This document shows positions 39,977-48,808 of a stretch of 64,000 nt of DNA, piece by piece. Each line of letters starts with the position of its first letter. Within the stretch, counting starts at the first letter, position 1. The translations under genes and the position numbers were made by a program. The notes beneath the pieces are model-generated. The model worked only from the letters and a program-made list of their open reading frames with translations. It did not search any database and had not been told where the DNA came from. The stretch is from contig NZ_LMEF01000023.1 of assembly GCF_001427905.1 (NCBI RefSeq), forward strand, positions 40,687-104,686, written 5' to 3'. Source of the DNA: Flavobacterium sp. Root420. GTDB lineage: Bacteria > Bacteroidota > Bacteroidia > Flavobacteriales > Flavobacteriaceae.

Positions 39977-40501
39977 ATGTCACCGAGAGAACGAATTTTA
40001 GAAAAAACATTTACATTGTTTCATCAACAAGGCTATAATGCTACTGGAATTAATCAGATTATTGAGGAGGCCAAAGTTGCAAAAGCCAGTTTTTATCAGC
40101 ACTTTAAATCGAAAGAAGATTTATGTGTTGCTTTTTTAAATGAGCGTCATTCTTTCTGGTTTAATCAATTGGAACAGTTTACTTCTAATGAAAAAGAGAC
40201 TAAACCAAAAGTCTTGAGTTCGTTTGATTTTTTAATCTTTATGAATAAAAAGGAGAATTTCAGAGGCTGTAGTTTTTTAAATATACTTTCTGAAATCCCT
40301 TCAGATAACGTTAAGATTCTAAATGTACTTCAGAGTCACAAATACGATTTGAGAGCTTATTTTCAAAGCATTATAGATAACGAACTGCTGTCAGATCATA
40401 TTTATTTATTATTTGAGAGTTGTATAATCGAAAGTCAGTTATTCAAATCAAACCAACTAATTGAGCAATCAAAAAAAATCATTCAAACTTTAATTTTATA
40501 A
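39977..40501 (+). CDS. TetR/AcrR family transcriptional regulator
   Basis: 174 residues. The N-terminal 48 residues form the TetR DNA-binding domain ([20 protein letters not shown], then [19 protein letters not shown]). The rest is the helical ligand-binding domain, a little short (family range 180-210). It is followed 2 bp later by the DUF1348 gene, the likely target it controls together with itself. The effector is unknown. Confidence 0.9.
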   Translation: MSPRERILEKTFTLFHQQGYNATGINQIIEEAKVAKASFYQHFKSKEDLCVAFLNERHSFWFNQLEQFTSNEKETKPKVLSSFDFLIFMNKKENFRGCSFLNILSEIPSDNVKILNVLQSHKYDLRAYFQSIIDNELLSDHIYLLFESCIIESQLFKSNQLIEQSKKIIQTLIL

Positions 40502-40503
40502 AA

Positions 40504-40917
40504 ATGGAACAAAAACTACCATTGCCACCTTTTACTTTAGAAACGGCAAAAGAAAAAATTCAGTTGGCTGAAGATGCCTGGAACAGTCAGGATCCCGAAC
40601 GAGTTTCAAAAGCTTACACGGTTGATAGCGAATGGCGAAACAGAGATCAATTTGTGAATGGAAGAGAAGAGATTGTTCGTTTCTTAACTCAAAAATGGAA
40701 AAAAGAAATCAATTATAAATTGAAGAAAGAATATTGGGCACATACCGATAACAGAATTGCAGTCCGATTTGAATATGAATATCAGGATTCTGAAGGAAAC
40801 TGGTTTAGAGCTTATGGAAATGAAAACTGGGAATTTGATTCGAATGGTTTAATGCAAAAAAGATTTGCAAGCATAAATGATCTTCGTATTAAAGAAGAAG
40901 ATCGAAAACTGAAATAG
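40504..40917 (+). CDS. DUF1348 (SnoaL/NTF2-like) protein
   Basis: 137 residues of the DUF1348 family: [54 protein letters not shown] and a conserved GNENWEFD segment. The fold is an NTF2-like cone; no signal peptide, so cytoplasmic. The reaction is unknown. It forms a two-gene operon with the TetR regulator, which hints at a stress or detoxification role. Confidence 0.85.
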   Translation: MEQKLPLPPFTLETAKEKIQLAEDAWNSQDPERVSKAYTVDSEWRNRDQFVNGREEIVRFLTQKWKKEINYKLKKEYWAHTDNRIAVRFEYEYQDSEGNWFRAYGNENWEFDSNGLMQKRFASINDLRIKEEDRKLK

Positions 40918-40918
40918 A

Positions 40919-41548
40919 TTAATTCAAACTTGGTGGTTCAGGAATCTTAATATTTCTTTTGATCTTTTTTACAATTAAGAGGTAGAAAGTAATTCCTCCT
41001 AAAATAATCAACAATGCAATCTGTAATTGACCAAGACTATTATTATCGTTATACATTTTGTTGGCGCTGGCTAATTTTGCTTTGCCTTCTTTTACCTGAA
41101 TTTGAGACAGCGATTCTAAAGTTTTCAAGGCTTCTTCGCTGGCAAAAGCAATTTTATTCCAGTTTTTATTTTCAACCTGATTGTTAATTTCTTTACACGA
41201 TGCCAAAAAAACATCAAAATGTTCTTTTTCTTTATTTGTCAAAACTGTTTTGGCATACAAATCATCAATGCTGTGAACGATTTTTAAAGTATGAATAATT
41301 TCATCTTTTTTAGTGTTATCGCTTAAATTCAGTTTTTCGGCTTCACTTTTTATAAAATGAAGTTGTTTAGAATATTGAAAAATATAATGGGATACCATCA
41401 AACGGTCGTTATAAATCGCATTGATGTTTTCGTTTACTTTTTTAGAATTTCGTAACGTATTAAAATTGCTCAATAAAATAATGAGCATCACAATCAGTAA
41501 AATGAAAGCAGCTTTTGTTTTATTGCTGTATTTTTTTAGATCTTTCAT
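40919..41548 (-). CDS. Two-helix membrane sensor with 4HB_MCP-like domain
   Basis: 209 residues: membrane helix 1 (about 12-32), an extracytoplasmic helical region of about 140 residues that looks like the four-helix-bundle ligand domain of chemoreceptors, helix 2 (about 176-196), then only 13 residues of basic tail. The HAMP and signalling parts of a chemoreceptor are absent, so it either acts alone or with a partner. The ATG at 41548 is chosen over a TTG at 41578. It ends 2 bp from the convergent DUF1348 gene. Confidence 0.65.
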   Translation of the reverse strand: MKDLKKYSNKTKAAFILLIVMLIILLSNFNTLRNSKKVNENINAIYNDRLMVSHYIFQYSKQLHFIKSEAEKLNLSDNTKKDEIIHTLKIVHSIDDLYAKTVLTNKEKEHFDVFLASCKEINNQVENKNWNKIAFASEEALKTLESLSQIQVKEGKAKLASANKMYNDNNSLGQLQIALLIILGGITFYLLIVKKIKRNIKIPEPPSLN

Positions 41549-41609
41549 AATGAATATATTGTGAATTTTTAATGACAATTTAAATAGAGGATTTCACATT
41601 ACTATAAAT

Positions 41610-42065
41610 TTACCATATTTTAATTGTACTTAAATAGATCCACACAATAAATAAAAGTTGCAATGGAACTCTGAACCACAAGTAAGTTATTCCTTTGCCA
41701 TCAAAACTACCTTTTTGATAATCTATGTGCTTTACAGCTGCATAAATATTGGCAGGAAGCATAAAAATCAGAAAAAATAGTGTTGACCAGGCAGCATATA
41801 TTTTTAAACCTGGTATCAAAAGACCGATTCCCAGAAAAATCTCAATTACTCCGGTGATATAGATCAATTCGGTTTTAAAAGGTATTTGAGGAGGGATCAT
41901 CATGGACATTCCTTTAGTGAAAACAAAATGAGCAACAGCTGTAAAACAGAGCATGGCACACATCGCAATTCTCGCTGCTAAGAGTACGTTATATTGATCA
42001 GATGTAAATCTTATGAAAAGATTAGACAATAAAAAAACAGAAATTAAAACAATTAATGGTTTCAT
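41610..42065 (-). CDS. DoxX-like membrane protein
   Basis: 151 residues with four transmembrane helices. The VIEIFLGIGLLIPG segment (about 93-106) and overall layout fit the DoxX family. Family members are of uncertain function, some linked to redox balance. The preceding hydrolase remnant and this gene are 95 bp apart. Start at ATG 42065. Confidence 0.75.
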   Translation of the reverse strand: MKPLIVLISVFLLSNLFIRFTSDQYNVLLAARIAMCAMLCFTAVAHFVFTKGMSMMIPPQIPFKTELIYITGVIEIFLGIGLLIPGLKIYAAWSTLFFLIFMLPANIYAAVKHIDYQKGSFDGKGITYLWFRVPLQLLFIVWIYLSTIKIW

Positions 42066-42160
42066 TTTTAGTGTTTTATTAGCGCTAAATTAGACCGTAA
42101 AAAGATACAAAACCATTTTTTAAATTTCGATTTTCTAAGATAAAATTTTTAAAAGGTTTA

Positions 42161-42457
42161 TTAATTTATAAAACCTAGTGTACATTTTAAAGTTTCGTTT
42201 TGTTGTTTTTCGCGCGAAATTCTGGCCGAATCAACCATCGCACTAGGATAGAAAATAAAGATTTTATTAAATTTTTGTTTTGGTTCAAACAGAAAATAAT
42301 CGCCGTTGTCTTTTACTGAAATTTTAGCATCGCTTTTTAATAATGAATCTGAAACTCCATTAGATTGATAAGAATACACCAACCAAATTGTAAATGAAAT
42401 GGCAATAAGAAACCATATTCGTTTTACTATTTTCAGGATTGGGTGTTTCTTTTTGAT
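42161..42457 (-). pseudogene. Decayed alpha/beta hydrolase gene (internal deletion, lost start)
   Basis: The open frame from about 42457 to 42161 encodes a basic N-terminus, one membrane helix, the segment FNKIFIFYPSAMVD, then abruptly SARISREKQQNETLKCTLGF. In intact Flavobacterium homologues as I remember them, the first part is followed by about 130 residues with the GHSQG nucleophile and only then by SREKQQ...TLKC. So the catalytic middle is missing by an in-frame deletion. The expected start reads ATC (42455-42457) instead of ATG, and no other ATG is in frame. The 73-residue piece from TTG 42382 is unlikely to be functional. Confidence 0.65.
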
Positions 42458-42475
42458 CTTAATTAGTAAAACAAA

Positions 42476-42967
42476 TTAATATTTAAGACTATTATTGTTT
42501 ATCAATGTTTTAGTTTGCTTATTTATAATCTCTCGTGCTCTTGCTTCAAATTGTGAAACCGTACAAGCTGCTATACTAATATATATTATATGATTATCAT
42601 CTTCAAGGTTTTCATTATTTTTTTGTGCTCTTTCATAACTTTCCATTCCCGTAATTAAGAGGACAGGGGTTCCTTCTCTAAATAATTGCGTCGCAATACC
42701 TCTCATTCTTTCTTCAGCTACAAGTTTTAGATCTTCTTTTTCATAGCTTAATAAAGCAATACAATACATTATAGAGCATATTTTTGCATTTTTAAACGCT
42801 GGATATTTTTCTAAAATTTCAGAACCTTGATTTAGATTTTCAAAACATTTTGTATAAAGTTGATTTGAAATTGAATTATTTTCGTCTTCTTCGATATTTT
42901 GTGAGTTTTGAGATTTAACCTGAAAACAGCAGCTAAACAATAGAATTAGAATTAATTTTTGAAACAT
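42476..42967 (-). CDS. Exported protein of unknown function
   Basis: 163 residues, signal peptide (MFQKLILILLFSCCFQVKSQ). The mature protein is mixed helix/strand, with CSIMYCIALLSYEKED and GTPVLLITGMESYERAQK. I do not recognise a family. It is 17 bp downstream of the SH3-domain gene and is the last intact gene of the leftward run that begins with the PIG-L gene. Two cysteines near residue 65 may form a disulfide. Confidence 0.55.
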   Translation of the reverse strand: MFQKLILILLFSCCFQVKSQNSQNIEEDENNSISNQLYTKCFENLNQGSEILEKYPAFKNAKICSIMYCIALLSYEKEDLKLVAEERMRGIATQLFREGTPVLLITGMESYERAQKNNENLEDDNHIIYISIAACTVSQFEARAREIINKQTKTLINNNSLKY

Positions 42968-42984
42968 AATTTTCCGTTTTCTTA

Positions 42985-43671
42985 TTAAAATCCGAAAGCT
43001 TCAATTCTAGTTTTATATTTTTTCTTTTCTATAACCCCAATTACCTCATAAGCACCTGCGCCATCACTATTTGAAGACTGAATATACAAAATATCATTTA
43101 CTTCATCATAATTCGCCTTTGAATTCAATAAAGTAGGTTCGTATAAATTTTGTAATGCTGATGGTGGTATTTCTACTTTTACTTTATTTATTTCAATTTG
43201 GATAGATTTATATTCTCTTTTTGGGACTTCTCCGTCAGTTCCGAAAAGAGGCAGGTTGTCAATTTTATCAAGTTGACTTGAATTGCTTTTGAAAAACTGC
43301 AATTTGTGTTTCTCTTTTAAAAATTTGGTTTCAGTAATTTCAATTTTTACAGACCCATTATCAAGTATAACTTTTCCATCTGGATTGTTTTTTAATGGGA
43401 TCTGTTTAAAGTCAGTTATATATTTAATTTTGTCTTTATAAATATAACCATTCAATTCTTTTTCGCCTTTTTTATAATCAATGTTAGCCCAATTTCCTTG
43501 CGGTTCAAAATAATAAACTATAAATCCATTATTAAGTTTATCTGAAACATTATTAGCAATTTTTTCAGAACTGCGAACATTGACATAACCATCAGGATCA
43601 GTAATAATTGCAAATTGTGGATAGCATAAACTAAAATTGAATAAGAGCAAAATGAGCCAAATGTTCTTCAT
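42985..43671 (-). CDS. Exported SH3-like domain protein
   Basis: 228 residues with a signal peptide (cleavage near LCYPQ, residue 19). Residues about 20-85 form a bacterial SH3 domain (DPDGYVNVRSSEKIANNV, GNWANIDY, LNGYIYKDKIKY), which often binds peptidoglycan or protein partners. The C-terminal half is beta-rich and not recognised. It lies 11 bp after the symporter gene and 17 bp before the next exported protein, so it is part of the same operon. Confidence 0.7.
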   Translation of the reverse strand: MKNIWLILLLFNFSLCYPQFAIITDPDGYVNVRSSEKIANNVSDKLNNGFIVYYFEPQGNWANIDYKKGEKELNGYIYKDKIKYITDFKQIPLKNNPDGKVILDNGSVKIEITETKFLKEKHKLQFFKSNSSQLDKIDNLPLFGTDGEVPKREYKSIQIEINKVKVEIPPSALQNLYEPTLLNSKANYDEVNDILYIQSSNSDGAGAYEVIGVIEKKKYKTRIEAFGF

Positions 43672-43682
43672 ATAATTTTTAA

Positions 43683-45407
43683 TTATTCCAAAACAACTTC
43701 CTCATCATCAGTCTTCCCTCTAAAGAACAAAACCTGCATCAATAAAGCCAAAATAATTGTTAGCATCGCTCCAATAAAATTCAGCCATAAATAGCCTAGT
43801 TTTTCCTGCGTATAAATCATGAAATAATAGATGATAAAAATGGTGATCTGACTAATAATCGCACTGTAAAACATTGGCTTAGCCTGAACTCTGCGCAGAT
43901 AAAATCCAACTAAAAAGATTCCTAAAACAGTTCCATAGAAAATAGACCCAATGATGTTTACCAACTGGATTAGATTCTCAAACAAAGTTCCAACGCAGGC
44001 GAAAAGTATCGCTATAACTCCCCAAAATAAAGTAAAGAATTTGGTTGCATTCAAATAATGTTTCTCCGATTTTTCGGTTTTCAGATTTCGTTTGTAAATG
44101 TCGATTGCAGTTGTCGAAGCCAAAGCATTTAATCCCGAAGCCGTTGAAGACATCGCTGCTGAAAGAATTACCGCCAATAATAAACCAATCAAACCTTTTG
44201 GTAAATAATGCAGAATGAAATGGAAAAATACATAATCCTTATCATTGGTTTCACTATTACTATCGGCCTTGGAAATAATTTCTTTAGCACGATCACGAAG
44301 ATCTTTTTCTTTGTTAGATAAAGCTACCAATTCTTTACGCAAAATCGGATTGTCGTAATCCTGATTCAACTGATCGATGTACAATAAATTGATTACTTTT
44401 TTATCTTCTGAAAGCGTAATCAGTTTTTTCTCTAAAGCGTGATATTCTTCTTTATAAGCCGATTTTTCAATTACAATTTTATTATTCGGATTAAAATTTA
44501 GCGGAACAGGATTGAATTGGAAAAACACAAAAACCATAACTCCGGTCAATAAAATAAAGAATTGCATTGGAACTTTTAAAAGTCCGTTCATAATTAATCC
44601 CATCTGACTTTCACGAACCGATTTTCCGGATAAATATCTTCCAACCTGAGACTGATCTGTACCAAAATAGGCGAGGGCCAGAAAGAAACCTCCCGTAATT
44701 CCACTCCAAAAAGTATATTTTTCTTCCGGATCAAAAGAGAAATCAACAATATTCATTTTATCATTCGCACCCGCAATATGCATCGCGCTGGTGAAAGTCA
44801 TATCATTTGGAAGGTAATGCAAAATCAAAAAGAAGGTGATAAACATTCCCGACATAATCACAAACATTTGCTGTTTCTGTGTTACGTTTACAGCTTTTGT
44901 TCCTCCCGAAAAAGTATAAATAATAACCAAAAGTCCGATGATGATGTTCATAATGGTTAAATTCCACCCCAAAAGTGCCGACAAAATGATCGCCGGAGCA
45001 TAAATAGTTAATCCGGTTCCTAAACCTCTTTGCACTAAAAAAAGAATTGCTGCCAGTGAGCGTGTTTTAACATCAAAACGTTTCTCTAGAAATTCATAGG
45101 CGGTATAAACCTTATTTTTATGATATAGCGGAATAAAAGTCACACAAATTACAATCATAGCAATTGGCAATCCAAAATAGAATTGCACAAACCCCATTCC
45201 GTCATGATAAGCCTGACCTGGTGTAGATAAAAACGTAATCGCGCTGGCCTGGGTCGCCATCACCGAAAGTCCCACAGTATACCACGGCGTTTCGTTGTTT
45301 CCCAGAATAAAATCTTCAACGTTTTTACTTCCTTTGGTTTTCCAGGAACCATATCCAACAATGAATAAAAGGGTAACAATAAGTACGATCCAGTCAAATA
45401 GTTGCAT
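43683..45407 (-). CDS. Sodium:solute symporter (SSS family)
   Basis: 574 residues, about 13-14 transmembrane helices. The N-terminus WIVLIVTLLFIVGYGSWKTKG and the GRYLSGKSVRESQMG region are typical of SSS family Na+/sugar or sialic-acid-type symporters. An unusual charged insert of about 85 residues (about 305-390, with SAYKEEYHALEKKL and NKEKDLRDRAKEI) forms a helical loop between two membrane helices. The substrate is not known; the PIG-L deacetylase upstream suggests an amino sugar or similar compound. A 35-residue membrane peptide gene directly precedes it. Confidence 0.88.
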   Translation of the reverse strand: MQLFDWIVLIVTLLFIVGYGSWKTKGSKNVEDFILGNNETPWYTVGLSVMATQASAITFLSTPGQAYHDGMGFVQFYFGLPIAMIVICVTFIPLYHKNKVYTAYEFLEKRFDVKTRSLAAILFLVQRGLGTGLTIYAPAIILSALLGWNLTIMNIIIGLLVIIYTFSGGTKAVNVTQKQQMFVIMSGMFITFFLILHYLPNDMTFTSAMHIAGANDKMNIVDFSFDPEEKYTFWSGITGGFFLALAYFGTDQSQVGRYLSGKSVRESQMGLIMNGLLKVPMQFFILLTGVMVFVFFQFNPVPLNFNPNNKIVIEKSAYKEEYHALEKKLITLSEDKKVINLLYIDQLNQDYDNPILRKELVALSNKEKDLRDRAKEIISKADSNSETNDKDYVFFHFILHYLPKGLIGLLLAVILSAAMSSTASGLNALASTTAIDIYKRNLKTEKSEKHYLNATKFFTLFWGVIAILFACVGTLFENLIQLVNIIGSIFYGTVLGIFLVGFYLRRVQAKPMFYSAIISQITIFIIYYFMIYTQEKLGYLWLNFIGAMLTIILALLMQVLFFRGKTDDEEVVLE

Positions 45408-45410
45408 AGG

Positions 45411-45518
45411 TTATGAATATAATTGCATGATTAAGAAAAAAATTAGGATGTAAATGGCATTGGCTACCAAAACATAGGTGTAGCTTTTTTTCCATTTTTT
45501 TTCTTTTTTGGCTTCCAT
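45411..45518 (-). CDS. 35-residue single-helix membrane peptide
   Basis: A tiny gene between the PIG-L and symporter genes: ATG at 45518, stop at 45411. The N-terminus is strongly basic (MEAKKEKKWKK), followed by one membrane helix (about 15-33, VLVANAIYILIFFLIMQLY). Gaps are 13 bp to the PIG-L stop and 3 bp to the symporter ATG, so it is in the operon and probably translationally coupled. It looks like a small accessory subunit of the symporter. No characterised family is recognised. Confidence 0.7.
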   Translation of the reverse strand: MEAKKEKKWKKSYTYVLVANAIYILIFFLIMQLYS

Positions 45519-45531
45519 TTTTTTGTGATTT

Positions 45532-48063
45532 TTATTTCTTTAATTCTTGTTTAGGAGCTTCTATTGGTTGTTTTAACGAGATGATATTGGAGAGCAATCT
45601 ATATGCACCAGCAACACCTTCAGGCAATTCTCTAAAAAAGCTTAAACCAGTGTAAATATAGTATCCTTTTCCATATGGTGCGACTAATAAAGCACCATCT
45701 TTAGCAGATTCTCCTTTATCATGTGACGATATGATAGGAGTGAAGGCAGGGTCATATTGGTTTGGATAGTACAAACCTTGTTCTTGTGTCCAGCCTTGAA
45801 AGTCTTTTTCAGTAATTTTATTAGGTGTATTTAAAACAGGGTGATTTGGAGCCAGGAAAGTAATTTTGGCATTTTCCTCCGTTACACGATCGTTTGATAC
45901 TTTTAACGGATAAGGCGCAATCTGATCGGTTACCATTCTGCCATATGTATTATACTGTACAATCATGTTTTTACCACTTTTCACAAAATCAAAAAGTATT
46001 TTTTGTTTGTTGGCCAAAGCATTTACGGTATTGTAAGCGCGGACACCAGTTATAACAGTACTAAAGGAATCTAGTCTTTCAGGCGTAATTTCTTCGGGTT
46101 TCAAAATGGTAACTTTATATCCCATTTGGGCTAAACTTTCCGGAACTTCGTCACCAGCACCCATAATATAAGCAATGGCATCACCAGAAGTTTTTAAATC
46201 AACTCGGATACATTTTGACTCAGCTGGTTTTAAAACCATTTGTTTGGTAATATGGCTATAATCGATAATTGTTTCGTCTTTGTCAAAACGTTTGCTGTCA
46301 ACAATAGCAATCGCTTTTGCAACAGTTTCTTCCTGATTTAAGGGAGGAGTAACTTCAAAATAAAAGGTTTGGTCATTCCCTTTTTTATTTAAAGAAAATG
46401 CAATCTCTTTTGGCGAAACTACCCAGCTTTTCGGCAATTCTAATTGCAATTTTCCCGTAATAACATCTTTGCCGGCGCGAACTTTTACCGGAATCATTTT
46501 GCTTTTGGTATCTTTGAAAATCAATACTTTTTCTGAAATTGAAGTCGTAACTTCTGGTACAATATCAAGGAAATTATACATTTCGCCTTTTACACCGTCA
46601 TTGTATTTGTAAACAACATTGCGTTCAAACGGAATTTCAATTCCATTAATTTTTATATTAAAAACAACTTTTACTTCTCTAATAATATCCGGAATCCCTA
46701 TGTTTTCCTGATTAGAAACCGTGTACATTCCAACAGTCGCTTTTTCTTTAAGCCAGTACGGCTGTGTGTATTCTAAATTCTCCGGAAGTTGTATTTGAAG
46801 AATACTTTTCTGGTCGTTATTATTTTTTAGAATGCTATTTTGAACTGTTGTTTTGTTATCCGGTAAAGAAGTTACACTTGTCAATTGCATTTCCACAGGA
46901 CTTCTGTTAATCACTTCAAGACTTAGTTTAATAATACTTCCAGGCGTTGCTTCCTGTTCGCTGGCAACAGCTTCAAGATATAAGCCAGAGCAAGAGGCAA
47001 TAATGTTTTTTATTGCTGTAGCCTTTAAAGGTTTCCAATGATCATCATCTAAAGCTTCGATCATGGTATACGCTTTTACCAAATCCGGAATACTTGCTGA
47101 TGGATTGCTAAAATCGTACTTTGAGATGATTTTTGAAATTAATTCTCCAATTGGTTTACCGTTTTTAACACGGTTCCATGAAGTATCGATTCCATCAAAT
47201 AAATCATCTCTTTCTGTTGGAGTTTCGCCATTGATAAGTTCCAGATATTCTGTTTCTTCACCACGAGCGCCAGTACTTCCAAAACCTTGAGACTGGTGAC
47301 GGCTTCGACTTAAAGCGGCAATTTCCTGATTTGATTTTCCGATACCGGTATAATAAACACCAGTCTCTAATTTGGTAAATTTTGATTTATTGGCAGCGTC
47401 AAATTTTTCCTGGCTTCCATAAAACCACCAGGACGGATTAAAAAACTGTCTTTTTACCTGCCACGGTTTTACATATTTTAATTGTTCGGGATATACTTTA
47501 GGGTCATTGGTCAGTTTAAAACTTTCGACACTTAACATCGCTGATGATGTATGATGTCCGTGCGTTGTACCTGGCGAACGATGATCAAATCGATTAATGA
47601 TTACATCTGGCTGAAATTTTCGTATTGTCCAGACAACATCAGCAAGGACTTTGTCTTTATCCCAGATTTGCAAAGTTTCATCCGGCGTTTTTGAAAAACC
47701 AAAGTCATTTGCTCTGGAAAAAAACTGTTCTCCACCATCAATTTTTCGGGCTTCAATTAATTCCTGCGTTCTGATTACACCAAGTAATTCACGCAATTGC
47801 GGACCAATTAAATTCTGACCTCCATCGCCACGTGTCAATGACAAATAACCGGTTCTGGCATTCATTTCGTTTGCCATATAAGAAATCAAACGTGTGTTTT
47901 CGTCATCAGGATGAGCGGCAACATATAAAACCGAACCTAAAAAGTTAAGTTTTTTTATTTGATTATAAATCTCAACAGAACTTGGTTTTTGTGGTTGTTG
48001 TGCAAAAGAAATTGAAATTCCGGTTAAAAAAAATAGAAGAATTTGTAACTGAATTTTTCGCAT
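45532..48063 (-). CDS. PIG-L family deacetylase with large C-terminal domain
   Basis: 843 residues with a signal peptide (cleavage near ISFAQQ, residue 22). The N-terminal PIG-L domain has the zinc motifs AAHPDDENTRLISYMAN and THGHHTSS. Such enzymes remove acetyl groups from N-acetylglucosamine derivatives. The C-terminal 500 residues contain beta-sandwich parts and an end domain (about 640-840) like a ThuA/glutamine-amidotransferase-type fold (SPE...VITGVRAYN, GKNMIVQYNTYG). ATG 48063 is preferred to a TTG at 48120 as it starts the signal peptide. It heads an operon with the small peptide, the SSS symporter and two exported proteins. Confidence 0.87.
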   Translation of the reverse strand: MRKIQLQILLFFLTGISISFAQQPQKPSSVEIYNQIKKLNFLGSVLYVAAHPDDENTRLISYMANEMNARTGYLSLTRGDGGQNLIGPQLRELLGVIRTQELIEARKIDGGEQFFSRANDFGFSKTPDETLQIWDKDKVLADVVWTIRKFQPDVIINRFDHRSPGTTHGHHTSSAMLSVESFKLTNDPKVYPEQLKYVKPWQVKRQFFNPSWWFYGSQEKFDAANKSKFTKLETGVYYTGIGKSNQEIAALSRSRHQSQGFGSTGARGEETEYLELINGETPTERDDLFDGIDTSWNRVKNGKPIGELISKIISKYDFSNPSASIPDLVKAYTMIEALDDDHWKPLKATAIKNIIASCSGLYLEAVASEQEATPGSIIKLSLEVINRSPVEMQLTSVTSLPDNKTTVQNSILKNNNDQKSILQIQLPENLEYTQPYWLKEKATVGMYTVSNQENIGIPDIIREVKVVFNIKINGIEIPFERNVVYKYNDGVKGEMYNFLDIVPEVTTSISEKVLIFKDTKSKMIPVKVRAGKDVITGKLQLELPKSWVVSPKEIAFSLNKKGNDQTFYFEVTPPLNQEETVAKAIAIVDSKRFDKDETIIDYSHITKQMVLKPAESKCIRVDLKTSGDAIAYIMGAGDEVPESLAQMGYKVTILKPEEITPERLDSFSTVITGVRAYNTVNALANKQKILFDFVKSGKNMIVQYNTYGRMVTDQIAPYPLKVSNDRVTEENAKITFLAPNHPVLNTPNKITEKDFQGWTQEQGLYYPNQYDPAFTPIISSHDKGESAKDGALLVAPYGKGYYIYTGLSFFRELPEGVAGAYRLLSNIISLKQPIEAPKQELKK

Positions 48064-48092
48064 AGCGTATTTTGGTGTTTTTGAAAGAGGTT

Positions 48093-48100
48093 CAAAAATA
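48093..48100 (-). promoter_or_regulatory. -7 element of the PIG-L operon
   Basis: Minus-strand TATTTTTG fits TANNTTTG, 30 nt before the ATG. A TTG at the -33 distance is not seen. Confidence 0.45.
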
Positions 48101-48229
48101 GTAATTATATTGTTGAACACTATTTAAATGAAATGTTAATGTTTAGTTATTGACTTTCTTTCAACAAAATTTATTCCAAAAAAAGCTGCCAGATAAAATC
48201 TAACAGAGTTAGGAGAAACTATACATGCA

Positions 48230-48266
48230 AAAAAAAAGAGTATCAAATTTTTGATACTCTTTTTTA
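48230..48266 (-). terminator. Terminator of the His/Asp-rich protein gene
   Basis: Perfect 10-bp stem GAGTATCAAA/TTTGATACTC around TT, with A and T runs on both sides, so it can work in both directions; it ends the gene at 48287. Confidence 0.85.
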
Positions 48267-48286
48267 AATAACTATTTAGCAAATAT

Positions 48287-48808
48287 TTATCTTCGTCCGT
48301 GTCCATGATCATCATCATGTCTATCATGTTTGTCGTGTCTGTCATGGTGATCATCATGACGATCATGCTTATCATAATGTTTATAATTTCTGTGATTATC
48401 ATGACGATCACTATAACCATAAACAGGTCTTGGTTTATAAGGTCTTTGTGGCGCACCATGATATCCTTTGTAATATCTTACTCTATGACGATCAAAGTAT
48501 GTATATGGAGTTCTACCGTGATAATCATTCAAGACTACTTTATAACCTCCATATAAATCATAATTTCTATATTGTCTTGGTAAATAAGTTGTTCTAACCC
48601 ATCTTCCATCACCAAAATAAATGAATTGTGATGCTCTTACGTCGTAATATGCTTCAATGTCTGGCAAATAATAATATTCTGTTTCAGCATATCCTGAAGG
48701 ACCCCAAGCTGGAGGTGTTCCTATATTAACATTAATTGATACTTGGGCTTGTGTTGCATTTGCAACCAAAAGGAATAATCCGGCGATTGCTATTTTTATT
48801 GTTTTCAT
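48287..48808 (-). CDS. Exported His/Asp-rich protein
   Basis: 173 residues with a signal peptide (cleavage after ANATQAQ near residue 22). The middle is Tyr/Arg-rich (YYYLPDIEAYYDVR, WVRTTYLPRQYRNYDLYGG). The last 45 residues are almost only His, Asp, Lys, Arg and Tyr, with repeated HDRHD and DKHD units and an HGHGRR end, a composition that often binds Ni, Zn or Cu. No known family is certain; a periplasmic metal-storage or envelope role is inferred. It is a single-gene unit. Confidence 0.65.
   Translation of the reverse strand: MKTIKIAIAGLFLLVANATQAQVSINVNIGTPPAWGPSGYAETEYYYLPDIEAYYDVRASQFIYFGDGRWVRTTYLPRQYRNYDLYGGYKVVLNDYHGRTPYTYFDRHRVRYYKGYHGAPQRPYKPRPVYGYSDRHDNHRNYKHYDKHDRHDDHHDRHDKHDRHDDDHGHGRR

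Noticed and set aside
42161..42382. A 73-residue gene starting at TTG 42382
   Set aside because: The open frame extends upstream into a membrane anchor matching a known hydrolase start, so the short TTG version is better seen as part of a pseudogene.
48136..48459. Met/Ile/Asp-rich frames overlapping the His/Asp-rich gene on either strand
   Set aside because: They are out-of-frame readings of the CATGAT-like repeats of the real gene, with a composition not found in real proteins.
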